A stretch of DNA of 14,467 nt from an uncultured Solimonas sp. (GTDB lineage Bacteria > Pseudomonadota > Gammaproteobacteria > Nevskiales > Nevskiaceae). The notes beneath the pieces were generated by a model. The model was not told where the DNA came from and searched no databases. It saw only the letters and a program-made list of their open reading frames with translations. Positions 13,296-14,467 of the stretch are shown in pieces. A program made the position numbers and the translations under genes. The DNA lies in contig CAMLDZ010000071.1 of NCBI GenBank assembly GCA_946478985.1, forward strand, positions 1 through 14,467, written 5' to 3'. Positions within the stretch are counted from its first letter, which is position 1. Each line of letters starts with the position of its first letter.

Positions 13296-14467
13296 TTACC
13301 GGGCGGCGATCACCCGCGTCGCCAGCACGCCCGGGATCGCGGCGATTTCCTGCGCCGCCTCGGTCGGCACCGCGCTGTCGAGGTCGACGATGGTGTAGGC
13401 CAGGTCGCCGCGCGACTTGTTGAGCAGGTCGGCGATGTTGAGCTGGCGCTTGGCCAGCGCGGTGGAGATCTGGCCGACCATGTTCGGCACGTTCTCGTTG
13501 ACGATGCACAGGCGTGTCTTGCCGGGCAGCAGCGGCATCTGCGCTTCCGGGAAGTTGACCGAATTGCGCACCGTGCCCAGCTCCAGGAACTCGCGGATCT
13601 GGTCGGCGACCATCACCGCGCAGTTGTCCTCGGCCTCGTTGGTCGAGGCGCCGAGGTGCGGCGTGGCGATCACGCGCGGATTGCCCTTGAGCGCGTTCGA
13701 CGGGAAGTCGCAGGCGTAGGCATGCAGGCGGCCTTCGTTGAGCGCCTCGACCACGGCCTTCTCGTCGACGATTGCATCGCGCGCGAAGTTGAGGATCACG
13801 CCCTGCTTCTTCATCAGCTTGAGGCGGTCGGCATTGATCAGGCCGCGCGTCGCGTCGAGCAGCGGCACGTGCACCGAGATGAACTGCGACTTCGACACCA
13901 GGTCGTCCACCGACAGCGCCTGGCGCACGCCGGCATTGAGCGCCCAGGCGTTCTGCACCGTCATCGCCGGATCAAAACCGTAAACGGTCATGCCCAGTTC
14001 CAGCGCGGCATTGGCGACCTTGACACCGATCGCACCGAGACCGATCACGCCCAGCGTGCGGCCCGGCAGCTCGAAGCCGACGAACTTCTTCTTGCCGGCC
14101 TCCACCGCCTCGTGCATCGCCTTGTCGTCACCGTCGAGCTTCTTCACGAAATCCAGCGACTGCGGGATGTTGCGCGCGGCCAGCAGCATCGACGCCAGCA
14201 CCAGCTCCTTGACGGCGTTGGCATTGGCGCCCGGCGCGTTGAACACCGGCACGCCGCGCTTCGACATCTGCGCGACCGGGATGTTGTTGGTGCCGGCGCC
14301 GGCACGGCCGATCGCCTTCACCGAACCCGGGATGTCGAGCTTGTGCATGTCGGCCGAGCGCACCAGGATCGCATCGGGGCTGGCGATCTCGGAGGCGATC
14401 TCGAAGCGCTCGCGCGGCAGGCGCTCGAGGCCGTTGACGGAGATGTTGTTGAGGGTCTGGATCTTGA
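13296..14467 (-). CDS. serA: D-3-phosphoglycerate dehydrogenase with ACT domain, 5'-partial
   Basis: First enzyme of serine synthesis, oxidising 3-phosphoglycerate with NAD. The frame is open to the window edge (first complete codon AAG at 14463-14465). About 389 residues are visible, reading KIQTLNNISVNGLERLP, so probably only one or two residues plus the start are missing. A GTG at 14363 is internal. Motifs: GRAGAGTNNIPV, the NAD-binding GVIGLGAIG, NFARDAIVDE (catalytic Arg) and ATPHLGAST (catalytic His). The C-terminal ACT domain (about the last 75 residues, from LCIVNENVPNMVGQI) is the serine-sensing type. This is the short single-ACT form, not a long form with an extra intervening domain. 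The position normally holding the catalytic Glu (near DFPSNALKG) shows Asn instead. A terminator follows its TAA stop. Confidence 0.95.
   Translation of the reverse strand, partial: KIQTLNNISVNGLERLPRERFEIASEIASPDAILVRSADMHKLDIPGSVKAIGRAGAGTNNIPVAQMSKRGVPVFNAPGANANAVKELVLASMLLAARNIPQSLDFVKKLDGDDKAMHEAVEAGKKKFVGFELPGRTLGVIGLGAIGVKVANAALELGMTVYGFDPAMTVQNAWALNAGVRQALSVDDLVSKSQFISVHVPLLDATRGLINADRLKLMKKQGVILNFARDAIVDEKAVVEALNEGRLHAYACDFPSNALKGNPRVIATPHLGASTNEAEDNCAVMVADQIREFLELGTVRNSVNFPEAQMPLLPGKTRLCIVNENVPNMVGQISTALAKRQLNIADLLNKSRGDLAYTIVDLDSAVPTEAAQEIAAIPGVLATRVIAAR

Noticed and set aside
11221..13398. 725-codon plus-strand open frame across hisC/pheA
   Set aside because: Same reason: it spans several real minus-strand genes and their spacers, including a terminator.
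1..14467. Search for a novel defence, mobile or biosynthetic system
   Set aside because: All genes belong to known housekeeping families in a conserved order. No repeats array, integrase, transposase, toxin-antitoxin pair or unexplained gene cluster is visible.

Overview
The window is a visibly GC-rich, tightly packed bacterial chromosome segment with 14 protein genes, two of them cut by the window edges. No rRNA, tRNA, CRISPR array, insertion sequence or phage-like gene was seen, and no gene-free stretch exceeds about 150 bases. The gene content and order (pheA-hisC-tyrA-aroA-cmk-rpsA-ihfB-lapA-lapB) are the core gammaproteobacterial arrangement. The separate, unfused tyrA and aroA, the high GC and the gene types suggest a lineage near the Nevskiales/Xanthomonadales. 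That placement is inference, not demonstrated here.

Layout: positions 2-871 (+) hold phosphatidylserine decarboxylase, missing only its extreme N-terminus. Positions 931-2409 (+) hold a BepA-type periplasmic M48 protease with C-terminal TPR repeats. These converge, with 8 bases between stop codons, on a long minus-strand series. Read in transcription order from the right edge the series is: serA (ACT-containing 3-phosphoglycerate dehydrogenase, first residues missing), a strong hairpin terminator, pheA (chorismate mutase/prephenate dehydratase), hisC, tyrA, aroA, cmk, an rpsA leader rich in hairpins, rpsA (six S1 domains), a strong terminator, ihfB, lapA, lapB, then a uracil-DNA glycosylase superfamily protein and an extended short-chain dehydrogenase/epimerase that starts at TTG behind a good ribosome binding site.

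How the genes fit together: serA, pheA, hisC, tyrA and aroA serve amino acid biosynthesis. AroA makes EPSP on the way to chorismate. PheA and TyrA take chorismate/prephenate towards phenylalanine and tyrosine, and the HisC-type aminotransferase can plausibly perform the final transaminations as well as the histidine step. Overlapping or nearly touching ends from pheA to cmk (9 nt, 4-nt overlap, 9 nt, 4-nt overlap) indicate one translationally coupled unit. Cmk, S1 and IHF-beta supply nucleotide, translation and nucleoid functions. LapA/LapB, Psd and BepA all concern the cell envelope (LPS control, phosphatidylethanolamine synthesis, outer-membrane protein quality control).

This is largely a conserved housekeeping region and I do not see a new biological system. 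The points most worth a second look are the structured rpsA leader with competing stems just upstream, the terminator that splits serA from pheA (with a -10-like hexamer in its loop), and a PheA whose prephenate dehydratase and ACT motifs depart from the family at several normally conserved positions.
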